From assembly GCF_016583825.1 (NCBI RefSeq), contig NZ_NRRV01000013.1, forward strand, positions 1-64,000: DNA of 64,000 nt, in the 5' to 3' direction. The stretch comes from Thiohalocapsa halophila. GTDB taxonomy: Bacteria > Pseudomonadota > Gammaproteobacteria > Chromatiales > Chromatiaceae. Under the pieces are notes generated by a model. That model saw nothing but the letters and a program-made list of their open reading frames with translations, was not told the origin of the DNA and made no database searches. How positions within the stretch are numbered: position 1 is the first letter of the stretch; each line of letters begins with the position of its first letter. This document shows positions 44,750 to 53,122 of this stretch, one piece after another. Position numbers and translations under genes: made by a program.

Positions 44750-44988
44750 GGGTCGACTCCCAGCTCTTCCAGCAGGGCCAGAAACTGCTGGATGTAAACA
44801 GGTTTGATGGGACGCTTGAACGGCACCGTGACGGCCAGCTCGCAGTCAGGATGGAGGAACACGAAGTGACTGCCGCCCGCCTTGCGCACCTGGATGCCGA
44901 AGCGTTGCGCCAGCGACTCCAGTTGCTCGATACGCCAGCCTCGCGGGTTCGTGCGCATGCGCGCGAGCAGCTTGTCGGCCTTGGTCAT
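44746..44988 (-). CDS. hicA: HicA-family toxin
   Basis: The 80-residue toxin begins KADKLLARMRTNPRGWRIEQLE, then VRKAGGSHFVFLHPDCELAV with the catalytic His (GSHFVF), then VPFKRPIKPVYIQQFLALLE. It is slightly longer than the HicA at 23.8 kb and belongs to the subgroup with an N-terminal helix. It is first in a two-gene operon, with HicB overlapping its end. Both appear intact. Confidence 0.9.
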   Translation of the reverse strand: MTKADKLLARMRTNPRGWRIEQLESLAQRFGIQVRKAGGSHFVFLHPDCELAVTVPFKRPIKPVYIQQFLALLEELGVDP

Positions 44989-45371
44989 ACCCGCATGATA
45001 CCGCTGGTGATACCAAGTCGCGACAACCAGCCTGACACAGGGGGCACGGCCGTCCCAATTTCAGCAGGAAGCAGAGCGCAGGCCGACCCCAAAGCGCCCA
45101 CGCGGGGCTGCCATCGGTGATCAGCGCCAGAGCTCAGCCATTGCAGGCAGCGGCACTCCGCGGTGATGGGAGCGGCATCCCGCCACGAATTGGGCAGAAC
45201 CCATCTGCGCCTGCAGATCGCAGCCAGAGGCCGCTCCCATCAGCCCGGCGCATCAGCTGAGGCATGAGCTGATCACCCTGACTGTGTAGATCGTGCCGGC
45301 GCTCCGGCGCCGACACGGGGTGACCGCCGCTCCCGCGGCGCGTCTCGGGCCACGCGCCGCGGAAGCGGGCT
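44989..45371. other. spacer with REP variant
   Basis: No gene is recognised. The sequence holds the ATGGGAGCGGC-type palindrome at 45165-45240 and merges on the right into the sulfatase-modifying-enzyme remnant. The low-complexity frame from 45253 carries only remnant sequence. Confidence 0.5.
45165..45240. repeat. REP variant pair (ATGGGAGCGGC / GCCGCTCCCAT)
   Basis: ATGGGAGCGGCATCCCGCCA on the left pairs with AGAGGCCGCTCCCAT on the right, about 50 bp between them. The outer base differs (A/T instead of G/C) from the family at 10.1 and 34.4 kb. The change is compensatory, so the hairpin is kept. Confidence 0.7.
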
Positions 45372-45375
45372 TCAT

Positions 45376-45816
45376 GCGCTCTGAATCCGCCTCGTCGCCC
45401 CAGGGATAGCGCCGCCGCGGCTCGGGGTTGGCCGCGAGCGGTGGGTCGCGCCCGATCTCCGCGGCGAGCTCGGTCAGCGTGCGCATCAGCGTCGCCCCCG
45501 GCGCCGGGATGCGCTCGCCGCCCTGGGCCGCCTGCTGCCATTCGGGCTCGGAGCGCAGCGTCACCCGCCAGCCGGCCGGCAACAGCCCCCGGCGCTGCCA
45601 GTGCTGGGTGAGCCGGTCGGCGCAGCGCATGGCCTCGCGCCAGAAGACGTAGACCACCGGGGTGTTGGCTGGGCCGCGCAATGAGCGCGCGTCCTCCGCC
45701 TCGCGACCGGCGCCGTCGAGGTAGGCGCGCCACTGCGCGACGGTCAGCGGCCAGCGCGCGATCCACCAGCCGTAGTCCAGCCGATGCGGTCCGGCGCCGG
45801 TCTTGGCGTCGATGAT
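45376..45816 (-). pseudogene. remnant of a formylglycine-generating/sulfatase-modifying enzyme
   Basis: The minus strand encodes part of an FGE-sulfatase domain: HRLDYGWWIARWPLTVAQWR, then PVVYVFWREAMRCADRLTQHW, LPAGWRVTLRSEPEWQQAAQ and RRYPWGDEAD. The N-terminal and C-terminal parts are missing, including the active-site cysteine region near the end. At the 5' side the frame runs into the dispersed repeat copy 2. It is best called a fragment. A sulfatase-modifying remnant near a sulfotransferase fusion may be coincidence. Confidence 0.7.
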
Positions 45817-45830
45817 GCCCTCGTCATCGG

Positions 45831-45932
45831 GACAGACACCACGTGCACCGGCGCGACGCTCAGCCGCTCGCACTCTCCCCGCGGTGGGCTCAACGTCCAA
45901 CCCTGAGGACCCTGCGGAGGCGCTGGGGCGCA
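45831..45932 (+). repeat. dispersed direct repeat, copy 2
   Basis: Near-copy of 37221-37322 in the same orientation, with shared GACAGACACCACGTGCACC-like start and CGGTGGGCTCAACGTCCAAC. The REP segment found after copy 1 is absent here. Confidence 0.75.
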
Positions 45933-45986
45933 ACCGATCGCATCCGCGTGGACACTGGCCCTTGCGGCAAGGTCCTGCGACGCGTG

Positions 45987-47216
45987 TCAGTGACCGCTTA
46001 GCACCAGCGTCTTGACCGGCAGCAGCAACGCCTGAATGCGCAACAGCATCGCGTGAACCACACCGACGGTGTCGATCGCGTGCAGGGCGACGCGCTGCAA
46101 CGGGCCCAAGTCATCGGAGCTCAACCTGTCATGGCTGCTGGTGTAGAGGTTCGCAGCGCAGATGGCGCCTTGGGGCAGGCCCGCCAGCTGACCTTGGTAG
46201 AGCGGTTCCAGCAGGACGGTGATGGTGCCTGGCTTTGAGAACTGCTGGATGTCGAACAGCTGGTCCGTCGGCCGCACCTGCCCATTGGCGATGACGTCTT
46301 GGACCCCTGTGACAAGCACCGGAATGATCTGCCAGGGCTTGGCCATGCAGGCGACCTCGCCGACCATGCCTTCTTTGATGACCTCGGATTCGAGCTGGCT
46401 GAATCCGGCCAGCAAGGTGTCGACCTTGTGATCCGGCACCAGTACGCCCGCGGGGCGGAGCATGGCGTTGACCAAGTCACCGGGGCGCAGCGTGAACTGT
46501 TGCACGACCCCATCGGTGCCGGCGACCATCAACGTCTTGCCCAGCTCGACCTCTGCCTCCTTCAGCGCCGCAACCGCGGTTTCCCGCTGCGCGGGGAGTT
46601 GGGTCTCGAGCTGCATGAGCAGCGCATCGCGGGCAGCCATTGCGGCTGCCACGGCCGCTTGCTGCGTGGTGACCTGGGTCTCGAAGCGCTGTACGTCGCG
46701 CGCGGCAACAGAGCCCGGACTTCGCTGCTCCACGTCCGCGCGCGCCTGGAACTCGTCCTGCGCCTGTTTCAGACCTCCGCGGACCTGCTGGATCCTTGCC
46801 TCCGCCTCGGCAAGCTGCGCATTGAGGACGGCCTCTTGGGCGTCGATCTCAGCGACCCGCTTTTGCGCCGTTTCAACATCTGCCTCGAACCGGGAGCTGT
46901 CCATGCGAAACAGTGGATCGCCCTTCTGGACCCGTTGGCTGATGCCGACATACGTCTCCTCTACGCGGCCGGTGATCTCAGGCAGGATGGTCACCGAGCG
47001 GAACACCGAAGCGGCAGCCGTCGTCGACGGGTGGAAATAGAAGATGGCCGTGATCAAGCTCAGGGTGAGCAGCAGACAGAGCGTGATGCCATAACGCAGC
47101 TCGTACCACACCGAGAACAGCGTGATCTCCCGGCCGATGCGCTTGCCCTGGACATAGCGGCGGAACAAGTAGTCCGGCAGCACGGTGACCAGGGAGCAAA
47201 GAAGCACTTCCAACAT
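45987..47216 (-). CDS. HlyD/EmrA-type membrane-fusion protein
   Basis: The 409-residue protein has an N-terminal membrane helix preceded by about 40 residues (YGITLCLLLTLSLITAIFYF). It is followed by the split lipoyl/barrel-sandwich halves (SVTILPEITGRVEETYVG, then VAGTDGVVQQFTLRPGDLV) around a long coiled coil (ADVETAQKRVAEIDAQEAV onward). Such adaptors bridge an inner-membrane pump to an outer-membrane channel. No pump is adjacent. It starts 3 bp after its partner membrane protein gene, so the two form an operon, comparable in layout to the small-membrane-protein/HlyD pairs of enteric bacteria. Confidence 0.87.
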   Translation of the reverse strand: MLEVLLCSLVTVLPDYLFRRYVQGKRIGREITLFSVWYELRYGITLCLLLTLSLITAIFYFHPSTTAAASVFRSVTILPEITGRVEETYVGISQRVQKGDPLFRMDSSRFEADVETAQKRVAEIDAQEAVLNAQLAEAEARIQQVRGGLKQAQDEFQARADVEQRSPGSVAARDVQRFETQVTTQQAAVAAAMAARDALLMQLETQLPAQRETAVAALKEAEVELGKTLMVAGTDGVVQQFTLRPGDLVNAMLRPAGVLVPDHKVDTLLAGFSQLESEVIKEGMVGEVACMAKPWQIIPVLVTGVQDVIANGQVRPTDQLFDIQQFSKPGTITVLLEPLYQGQLAGLPQGAICAANLYTSSHDRLSSDDLGPLQRVALHAIDTVGVVHAMLLRIQALLLPVKTLVLSGH

Positions 47217-47219
47217 GGA

Positions 47220-47705
47220 TCAGCTCCTGAGCTGGTCGCCGTGCCCGGGGCTCGGCTCCGTGGCAACCGCGTGCTGCGCAGACTGCTGGGGCTGATGATC
47301 CAGCTCGGCGCCGGCGGCGTCGTCCCGGGCGCCCTGCGCCTGCTGGACAGGCTTGCTCGCAATCGCCTCGAGCGAGCTGGCAATGGTGCGAAGCGGTGTC
47401 GTGAAGTCCGGTAACGGCAGCAACGCCAGCAGCAAGCCAGCGATCCAGAAGGCGTGGTTGTGGGTAAACAACGCCAGCAGCGCCAGCACTGCCACCAGCT
47501 CGAATTGGACCTTCTGCCCCTTGTGCGCCATCTGCTCCGGTAAAGCGTGCAGCTTGAAATAAAGAACACCGACGCCGATCAGGGCCGTGAGCAGGAAGAG
47601 CCCCGACGCAACCATGAGCGTGTCCGTGGCACCGGGGGCGGTAATGAAGAATGGCAAGTGATGAGGCGCGTCGGGATGCAACGCGTCGGGGCCCATTGTA
47701 GCCAT
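47220..47705 (-). CDS. small inner-membrane protein paired with HlyD adaptor
   Basis: The 161-residue protein has two or three membrane segments (TLMVASGLFLLTALIGVGVLYF and VAVLALLALFTHNHAFWIAGLLLALLPLP region) and a soluble Gln/Ala/His-rich C-terminal tail (about 115-161). The family is not recognised by motif. Its position directly upstream of the adaptor gene and its size suggest it anchors or regulates that adaptor. The first residues are His- and Pro-rich (GPDALHPDAPHHLPFF), which may matter for metal or docking. Confidence 0.65.
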   Translation of the reverse strand: MATMGPDALHPDAPHHLPFFITAPGATDTLMVASGLFLLTALIGVGVLYFKLHALPEQMAHKGQKVQFELVAVLALLALFTHNHAFWIAGLLLALLPLPDFTTPLRTIASSLEAIASKPVQQAQGARDDAAGAELDHQPQQSAQHAVATEPSPGHGDQLRS

Positions 47706-48384
47706 GCGATCTGATTGCTCCTTGAGCGTCTTCGATGTGCGCGACGGCCGCTCGTGAGCGGCCTGGATTGCGTGACGGCGACTCCTGCTTGTAGACGCTT
47801 GACATTGACGCTGCCCCGTCCTCCGTCAGGCGCCGGTAGGGCCAAGGGCCGAGTGTCTGCGAGCGCGGCCACTGGCCTGACACAGGAGACCGGTCTCCTC
47901 GGCCCACCGGGACCGAGGCCCGGATTGAGCAGGCGGCTATCATCGACGAAAGACGCGGTACCGTCGACTCGTGAGCAAGCCGTTATTCAGCCAAAATCGT
48001 ACAGCTCGCCGCAAGGACATGAGAACCGCGGTTTGTCAACCGAGTGACGCGCGTGCCGGCGGCGGGGACGCTCGCGTTGACCGAGCAAGCCCTGCCCGGA
48101 TCGCGGGCTACCCAAGTCATGGCCTTCCTGGCGCAGCCGCGGCACCAGCGAAGCCGATCTGGATGGCAATTGGCGGGAGGAACGAGCAAGGGCTCTTGGG
48201 GCAATGCGCAACGCAGTAGCCGAGTATGCGTACGGATGTCAAAAGAGGTGCGCAAACGGCTTCGTCCCGAGTACCAGTCGCTATCATCATGTCTGCTACA
48301 TGGAGCACCTGCGCGCCTGCTTCGGGGCACTGCCCGCGGACCGGGCAGCGTTCCACGGCTGCCGCTTGTGCCCCGCAGCCCCGA
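47706..48384. other. 679-bp gene-poor stretch
   Basis: Only short overlapping frames without family signals are present. A 36-bp segment at 48141-48176 (GGCACCAGCGAAGCCGATCT and following) recurs at 49292-49327. The composition is lower in GC than the ATPase genes. It may be decayed coding DNA. Confidence 0.45.
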
Positions 48385-48858
48385 TTACACGCTAGATTCT
48401 GGAAAGAACGCGTCGTCTAGAATCTGCTCCATTGCGTACGGGCAGTCCGGGGGGAAAACCTCGGGGTGGAGGCCAGTCTCCTTGCTGGCGAGTCCGATGG
48501 CATCCGCGTAGGCTTCCGCGGCCAGCGCAGCCAGCTCGGCGCGAAGACCGGGGGACTTCTGAAGTCGCTTGGCGACCCGATCACGCTGCTCGATGATGGT
48601 CGAGCGCCAACTGTCGCCTTTGAATTCCTTCCAACGCTCCGAGAGCGCCGCGTATTGAAACTGCCACTTGAGCAGATGCGCGAGCAGGATCGTCAAACGG
48701 CTTTCAAGCTCGTTCCGCTCGCTGCGGCCCATGTCTTCGAGCTCCTCCACCAAGTGGTCGATATCGAGGTCGGCGAACCGTCTCTTGCTCAGCAGCTCGA
48801 TCTGCCGCCTTGCCCAAGCGCTGTAGTCCTGTTCGTAAAGCTTGTTCGTGCTCGCCAT
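48385..48858 (-). CDS. DUF29 family protein
   Basis: The 157-residue protein matches DUF29, with YEQDYSAWARRQIELLSKRR, DIDHLVEELEDMGRSERNEL, SRLTILLAHLLKWQFQYA and RWKEFKGDSWRSTIIEQR. The fold is a helical bundle of unknown role, common in cyanobacteria and other bacteria with much repeat DNA. The ATG follows a possible GGAGG (CGGAGGCAACAG). It looks complete. It sits alone between two gene-poor spacers in the segment that splits the ATPase operon. Confidence 0.9.
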   Translation of the reverse strand: MASTNKLYEQDYSAWARRQIELLSKRRFADLDIDHLVEELEDMGRSERNELESRLTILLAHLLKWQFQYAALSERWKEFKGDSWRSTIIEQRDRVAKRLQKSPGLRAELAALAAEAYADAIGLASKETGLHPEVFPPDCPYAMEQILDDAFFPESSV

Positions 48859-49454
48859 CTGTTGCCTCCGCGGAAAGAGCCTCCGAGGGCATCGTTGCCA
48901 AAAGCCTAGCCATGCGTGTCGAAAAAAGCTCCTCGGAGGACGGCCAAGCGGGACCTGCCGGCGCGGATCTCCCCACTCGCCGCTCCTCTGACATGGACCC
49001 TGAGTGTAAACCCCGCCCCTCGGCGGCGCTACGCGGGCTGTCGGCATCTGTAGGCGCATTTCCCAACCTAGTAGGGAGGCGCCGATTGAGCGGCGCCTCC
49101 CTAGCGCCCGCTGTGTCAGGCGTTGCAGAGGAAGGGCTGCAGGTCGGTGTCCAGCAGCTCCGGCGTGCGGGTCTCGATGCGGCCGAAATCCTGCTGCGCC
49201 GGGCTCAAGAGGCTGCCGGCGTTTCCCGTATGGCCAGCGACTGGCGGCCGCTGGTGTAGACCACCAAGACCTGGTGCCGGGGCAGAGCCTCGGCACCAGC
49301 GAAGCCCATCGGGGTGGCGATTGGCGGACGACATGTACGTGGTCAGACGACAAAGTTCACCGACAGCGCTGGCCTCTCTCCACCCGGCGTGTTGTCATCC
49401 GCCAAGGCGTGCATGCACGCCGTTTCCGACTATCCCCAACAACAGGAGAGCGAC
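48859..49454. other. 596-bp spacer with dispersed repeat and decayed frames
   Basis: No intact gene. A minus-strand frame ends DFGRIETRTPELLDTDLQPF (about 49125-49190), which looks like the C-terminus of a lost protein. The 36-bp repeat noted at 48141 recurs at 49292-49327. An AACAGGAGAGCGAC ribosome-binding site at the end serves the next gene. Confidence 0.45.
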
Positions 49455-49760
49455 ATGCCGAACACCCAAGCCCCCAGCCTGCTGCGCCTCGGCGGCGCCC
49501 CGGTCCTGACCCCGGTCCTGATCATGGTCCTGACCCTGGCCCTGGCCCCGACGGCCCTGCTCGCGTCGGACCCGATCACCGGCGCCGCCATGGACGGCAT
49601 GAAGGAGAAGGCCGTCGACAGCGCGGTGGACAAGGCCGCCGGCATGGCCAAGGACCAGGCCAAATCCGCCATGGGTATGGAAGATGCCGCCAGCGCGGAT
49701 GACGTCGCCGCAGAGGATGCAGCAGAGGCGGCGGAAACCGAGGCCGAAGAGCAAGAGTAA
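49455..49760 (+). CDS. small exported Ala/Glu-rich protein
   Basis: The 101-residue protein has a signal-like hydrophobic helix (LTPVLIMVLTLALAPTALLAS), then an amphipathic helix-rich mature part (DGMKEKAVDSAVDKAAGMAK) and a very acidic tail (AEAAETEAEEQE). It has no cysteine. Codon use and the GGAG site support expression. It is convergent with the ATPase A gene and 163 bp from it. No family is known; it could be a periplasmic chaperone-like or stress peptide. Confidence 0.6.
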   Translation: MPNTQAPSLLRLGGAPVLTPVLIMVLTLALAPTALLASDPITGAAMDGMKEKAVDSAVDKAAGMAKDQAKSAMGMEDAASADDVAAEDAAEAAETEAEEQE

Positions 49761-49923
49761 GCCGCGCCGACAGGAAGGCCGGCGCCGCAGGGACCGCGGC
49801 CGCCGTCTGCTCTATTGCACCGCATCTTAGGGTTTCGCGCGGCCGGCGCCACCCACCGCTGACTCGACCACCGGTGCGTGCCCGACCCAAGCCGTCCAAT
49901 TTCAATCTTCATCCTTCCATCCT

Positions 49924-51741
49924 TCACACGTCGACTTCCGCCGCTTCTTCACGCAGCCGCCGCACGGTGGCCGTCAGCTCCCGATCCAGCTCCGAGAAGC
50001 GCTCCCAGTCGCCTTCGGGGATCTCCTCGCCCATGCGCATCAGCGAGCGGAAGATCGGCGCCGCGTTGATGCGCTCCGGCGGCACGCCGTCGGCGAGCAG
50101 CTTGTCGCCGGCGTCGATGAAGCTGCCGATGAGGCGCATCATCACCGCCTGGCGCTGGGGCGTGGCATAGCGGTCGATCTCGGAGAACGCCGACTGGCGC
50201 AGGAAGGCCTGGTTGATGAGCTGGGCGCAGAGCAGGGTCAGGCGCTGGCGCGGCGGCATGGCGTCGCGGCCGATGATGCGGGCCATGCGCTCCAGCCGGG
50301 CTTCGTCTTCCAGCAGGGTCAGGAAGCGCCGGCGCAGGGTCTCCCAGCGGGTGCAGCCCTCGCTGTGCCACCAGCGCGCCAGGCCCTGGGCGCTGTTGCT
50401 GTAGGAGGTCAGCGGGTGGATGGCCGGGTAGAACCTGGCCTGGGCCCGGCGCACATCCAGCGCCCAGAGGCAGCCGACGTAGCGGCGGGTGTGGTTGGTC
50501 ACGGGCTCCGAGAAGTCCCCCGACGGCGGGCTCACGGCGCCCATGACGCTGACGGAGCCCTGCTCGCCGGCGAGCGTCTCCACCCGCGCCGCGCGCTCGT
50601 AGAAGTCCGCCAGCCGCGAGGACAAATAGGCCGGATAGCCGCCCTCCCCCGGCAGCTCCCCGAGGCGGCCTGAGACCTCCCGCAGCGCCTCCGCCCAGCG
50701 GCTGGTGGAGTCCGCCATCAGCGCCACGTCCAGGCCCTGGTCGCGGAAGTACTCGGCCACGGTGATGCCGGTGTAGATACTGGCCTCGCGGGCGGCGACG
50801 GGCATGTTGGAGGTGTTGGCGATGACCACGGTGCGCTCCAGCAGCGGGCGGCCGGTGCGCGGGTCCTGAAGCTCCAGGAACTCCGCCAGCAGCCCGGCCA
50901 GCTCGTTGCCGCGCTCGCCGCAGCCGACGTAGACGATGACGTCGGCATCGCACCACTTGGCGATGGTCTCCAGCAGCACCGTCTTGCCGGTGCCGAAGCC
51001 GCCGGGGATGGACGCGGTGCCGCCGCGGGCGATGGGAAAGAGACAATCCAGGATGCGCTGGCCCGTGAGCATGGGCTCGTCCTCGGGCAGGCGCTTGGCC
51101 ACCGGGCGCGGCAGGCGCACCGGCCAGCGGTGGGACAGGGCCACGTCGTACTCGCCGCCGTCGTCGGTGCGCAGGGTGCAGACGGCGGCGTCCTCGGCCA
51201 CGCTGCCCGCGTCCGCCAGCTCGACGATGTGTCCCGCCGCGGCATCCGGCGGCACCAGGCAGCGCTGGCGCAGGCCCTGCTCGGCGGGCTCGGCGCCGTC
51301 CGGGCCGACGTCGCCGAGGACGGACCCGGGCGCCACCCGATCGCCCACGGCCACCGTCGGCGTGAAGCGAAAGCGCCCGGCGGGGGCCTCGCGCATGCCG
51401 GGGCGGACCCAGACCGAATCCGGGGCGGCATCCGGGGCGGCATCGCCATCGGTGCCGTCGACGCCGATGGGCCGCAGCAGGCCGTCGAAGATGTTGCCGA
51501 GAATCCCCGGTCCCAGCCGAATCGACAGCAGCCGCCCGCTGCCCTCCACCGGGTCGCCGGGCCGCAGCCCCGAGGTGTCCTCGTAGACCTGCACGGTGAT
51601 CTCGTCGCGGGCGACGCGGATGACCTCGCCCAGCAGGCGGTCGTCGCCGACCACCACGGCCTCGCGCAGCAGGAACGCGCCCTCGGAGGCCGCGCGCAGC
51701 ACCGGGCCGCTGATCCAGGTGGTGGTGGCGCGGGCGCTCAT
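49924..51741 (-). CDS. ntpA: V/A-type ATPase catalytic subunit A (system 1)
   Basis: The 605-residue catalytic subunit carries the P-loop GGFGTGKT (about 243-250), VYVGCGERGNELAGLL, and DSTSRWAEALREVSGRLGELP. Many V-type A subunits have Cys in the P-loop (GAFGCGKT); here it is Thr. The non-homologous region between residues 110 and 200 is present, as in real A subunits. Its start overlaps the end of E by 4 nt. It is the last gene of its block, and its natural downstream partner B lies 12.8 kb away. Confidence 0.96.
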   Translation of the reverse strand: MSARATTTWISGPVLRAASEGAFLLREAVVVGDDRLLGEVIRVARDEITVQVYEDTSGLRPGDPVEGSGRLLSIRLGPGILGNIFDGLLRPIGVDGTDGDAAPDAAPDSVWVRPGMREAPAGRFRFTPTVAVGDRVAPGSVLGDVGPDGAEPAEQGLRQRCLVPPDAAAGHIVELADAGSVAEDAAVCTLRTDDGGEYDVALSHRWPVRLPRPVAKRLPEDEPMLTGQRILDCLFPIARGGTASIPGGFGTGKTVLLETIAKWCDADVIVYVGCGERGNELAGLLAEFLELQDPRTGRPLLERTVVIANTSNMPVAAREASIYTGITVAEYFRDQGLDVALMADSTSRWAEALREVSGRLGELPGEGGYPAYLSSRLADFYERAARVETLAGEQGSVSVMGAVSPPSGDFSEPVTNHTRRYVGCLWALDVRRAQARFYPAIHPLTSYSNSAQGLARWWHSEGCTRWETLRRRFLTLLEDEARLERMARIIGRDAMPPRQRLTLLCAQLINQAFLRQSAFSEIDRYATPQRQAVMMRLIGSFIDAGDKLLADGVPPERINAAPIFRSLMRMGEEIPEGDWERFSELDRELTATVRRLREEAAEVDV

Positions 51742-52430
51742 GTGGGCACCTCCGGGGTCTCGCTGTGGGTGGATGTCCCGGCGACTTGGGCAGCGCCCCC
51801 CGCCCGGGCCTCTGTCCGACCGGCTGCCTGCCCCTTGGCCAGCGCCAGCAGGCGCGCCTCGATGCGCGCGCGATCGCGCAGCAGGCCCTCGAGGCTCATG
51901 TCCAGCACGGCACCGCCGGCGGCGACGATGAGCCCCGCTTCCAAGTCGCCGTCCGCGCGCAGCGCCGGCGGCTCGATGCCGGCCTGCCCAAGCCCCGCCA
52001 GCGCCGCCTCGCGCTCCGCCTGCGGCCAGCCGCCGGCGTGGCGGATGGTCCAGCCGTGCTCGGGCAGGCGCTCCAGGGCCTGCTCCAGGGTGGTGTCCAC
52101 CCAGGCACGGCGATGCTCGGCGTTGGCCCAGCGCTCGGCGAGCTGCGCCCTAAGCCCGGGCCAGGCGGCGGCCAGCAGAGCCGCATCGGCATGCTCGCCG
52201 CGGCGGCGCTCGACGGTGGCCCGCTCTGCGGCGGCGGCGCGCAGGATGCCCTCGGCGCGGGCGCGCTCGGCGACGATGCGCTCGTGCAGCGCGGCGCGCT
52301 CGCGCCGGTAGGCGTCGTGGATCAGGGACCGGGCCCGCGTCTCGGCCTCGGCCCGGATCTCCCGGCAGGCCTTGTCGCGCTCGTCCGCCACCAGCTTGAG
52401 CAGGGCGCGCTCGCGCTCTTCGGTGTTCAT
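51738..52430 (-). CDS. ntpE: V/A-type ATPase subunit E (system 1)
   Basis: The 230-residue peripheral stalk protein has a long N-terminal coiled coil rich in Arg, Glu and Ala (KLVADERDKACREIRAEAET) and a C-terminal globular part ending MSLEGLLRDRARIEARLLAL. The C-terminal tail (about 205-230) is Ala/Gly/Thr-rich and unlike typical E. It is translationally coupled at both ends, overlapping F and A by 4 nt. Identity rests on size, coiled coil and position. Confidence 0.85.
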   Translation of the reverse strand: MNTEERERALLKLVADERDKACREIRAEAETRARSLIHDAYRRERAALHERIVAERARAEGILRAAAAERATVERRRGEHADAALLAAAWPGLRAQLAERWANAEHRRAWVDTTLEQALERLPEHGWTIRHAGGWPQAEREAALAGLGQAGIEPPALRADGDLEAGLIVAAGGAVLDMSLEGLLRDRARIEARLLALAKGQAAGRTEARAGGAAQVAGTSTHSETPEVPT

Positions 52431-52747
52431 TCGGCCAACCCCAGCTGTCGTTTCAAGACCGCCGTGAGGTCCGCAGGCGCCATGCGCCCGCGGGCGTCCG
52501 CCACCACCACGCAGGGCGGGCGCTGCGCGGCCAGCGCCTCGGCTCGCAGTGGCGCCGGCAGCGCAGCGGCGGCCTCGGCGGTGAGAATGATGAGTCCGAC
52601 GCCGGCGTCGCGGCGCAGCTCGCGCAGCAAGGCCGCGACCTCGGGCTGCGCCGGCGTGCGGCAGTCGGCACCGGCGAGGCGCCAGCCGGCGGCGCTGACG
52701 GCATCGCCGACGAAGACGCAGCGGCTTGCAGCGAGCACGTCTGCCAT
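52427..52747 (-). CDS. V/A-type ATPase subunit F (system 1)
   Basis: The 106-residue rotor-shaft component has an alternating strand-helix pattern typical of F: RCVFVGDAVSAAGWRLAGAD, GVGLIILTAEAAAALP and PCVVVADARGRM. It lies between K and E in the normal order. It overlaps E by 4 nt. Small F subunits regulate coupling in A/V-ATPases. Confidence 0.85.
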   Translation of the reverse strand: MADVLAASRCVFVGDAVSAAGWRLAGADCRTPAQPEVAALLRELRRDAGVGLIILTAEAAAALPAPLRAEALAAQRPPCVVVADARGRMAPADLTAVLKRQLGLAE

Positions 52748-52765
52748 GGCGGCCGGCCCGACGGC

Positions 52766-53122
52766 TCAGATCTTGTTCAAGATCAGCACCGAGACGATGA
52801 GCCCGTAGATCGCGATGCCCTCGGCGAGCCCCACCAGGATGATGACCTTGCCGAAGAGCTCCGGCTTCTCGGCCAGCGCACCCACGGACGCCGCGCCCAC
52901 GGTGGCCACCGCATAGGCCGCCCCCAGGGCGCCGACGGTGGTGGCCAGGGCTGCGGCGACGAAGCCCCAGCGCTGCACGCTCGGATCCATGACACGCTCG
53001 GCGATCTCCACGACTTCCCCCTGCGCGAAGGCCTGCGGCTGCCACAGCAGCACGCTCGCCAACACCGCCACGAGCACGGCGGAGACGAACAGCGAGCCGG
53101 CGACAAGAACGGATTTGCTCAT
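52766..53122 (-). CDS. ntpK: V/A-type ATPase subunit K, proteolipid (system 1)
   Basis: The 118-residue proteolipid begins with an extra hydrophobic segment (VAGSLFVSAVLVAVLASVLLW), then one hairpin: helix RWGFVAAALATTVGALGAAY, and helix VIILVGLAEGIAIYGLIVSVLI with ion-carrying Glu101. There is no Gln in the first hairpin helix and no Ser/Thr after the Glu, features known from Na+-binding rings. Proton coupling is therefore more likely. It is a single hairpin rather than the duplicated form of some bacteria. It overlaps I by 4 nt. Confidence 0.92.
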   Translation of the reverse strand: MSKSVLVAGSLFVSAVLVAVLASVLLWQPQAFAQGEVVEIAERVMDPSVQRWGFVAAALATTVGALGAAYAVATVGAASVGALAEKPELFGKVIILVGLAEGIAIYGLIVSVLILNKI

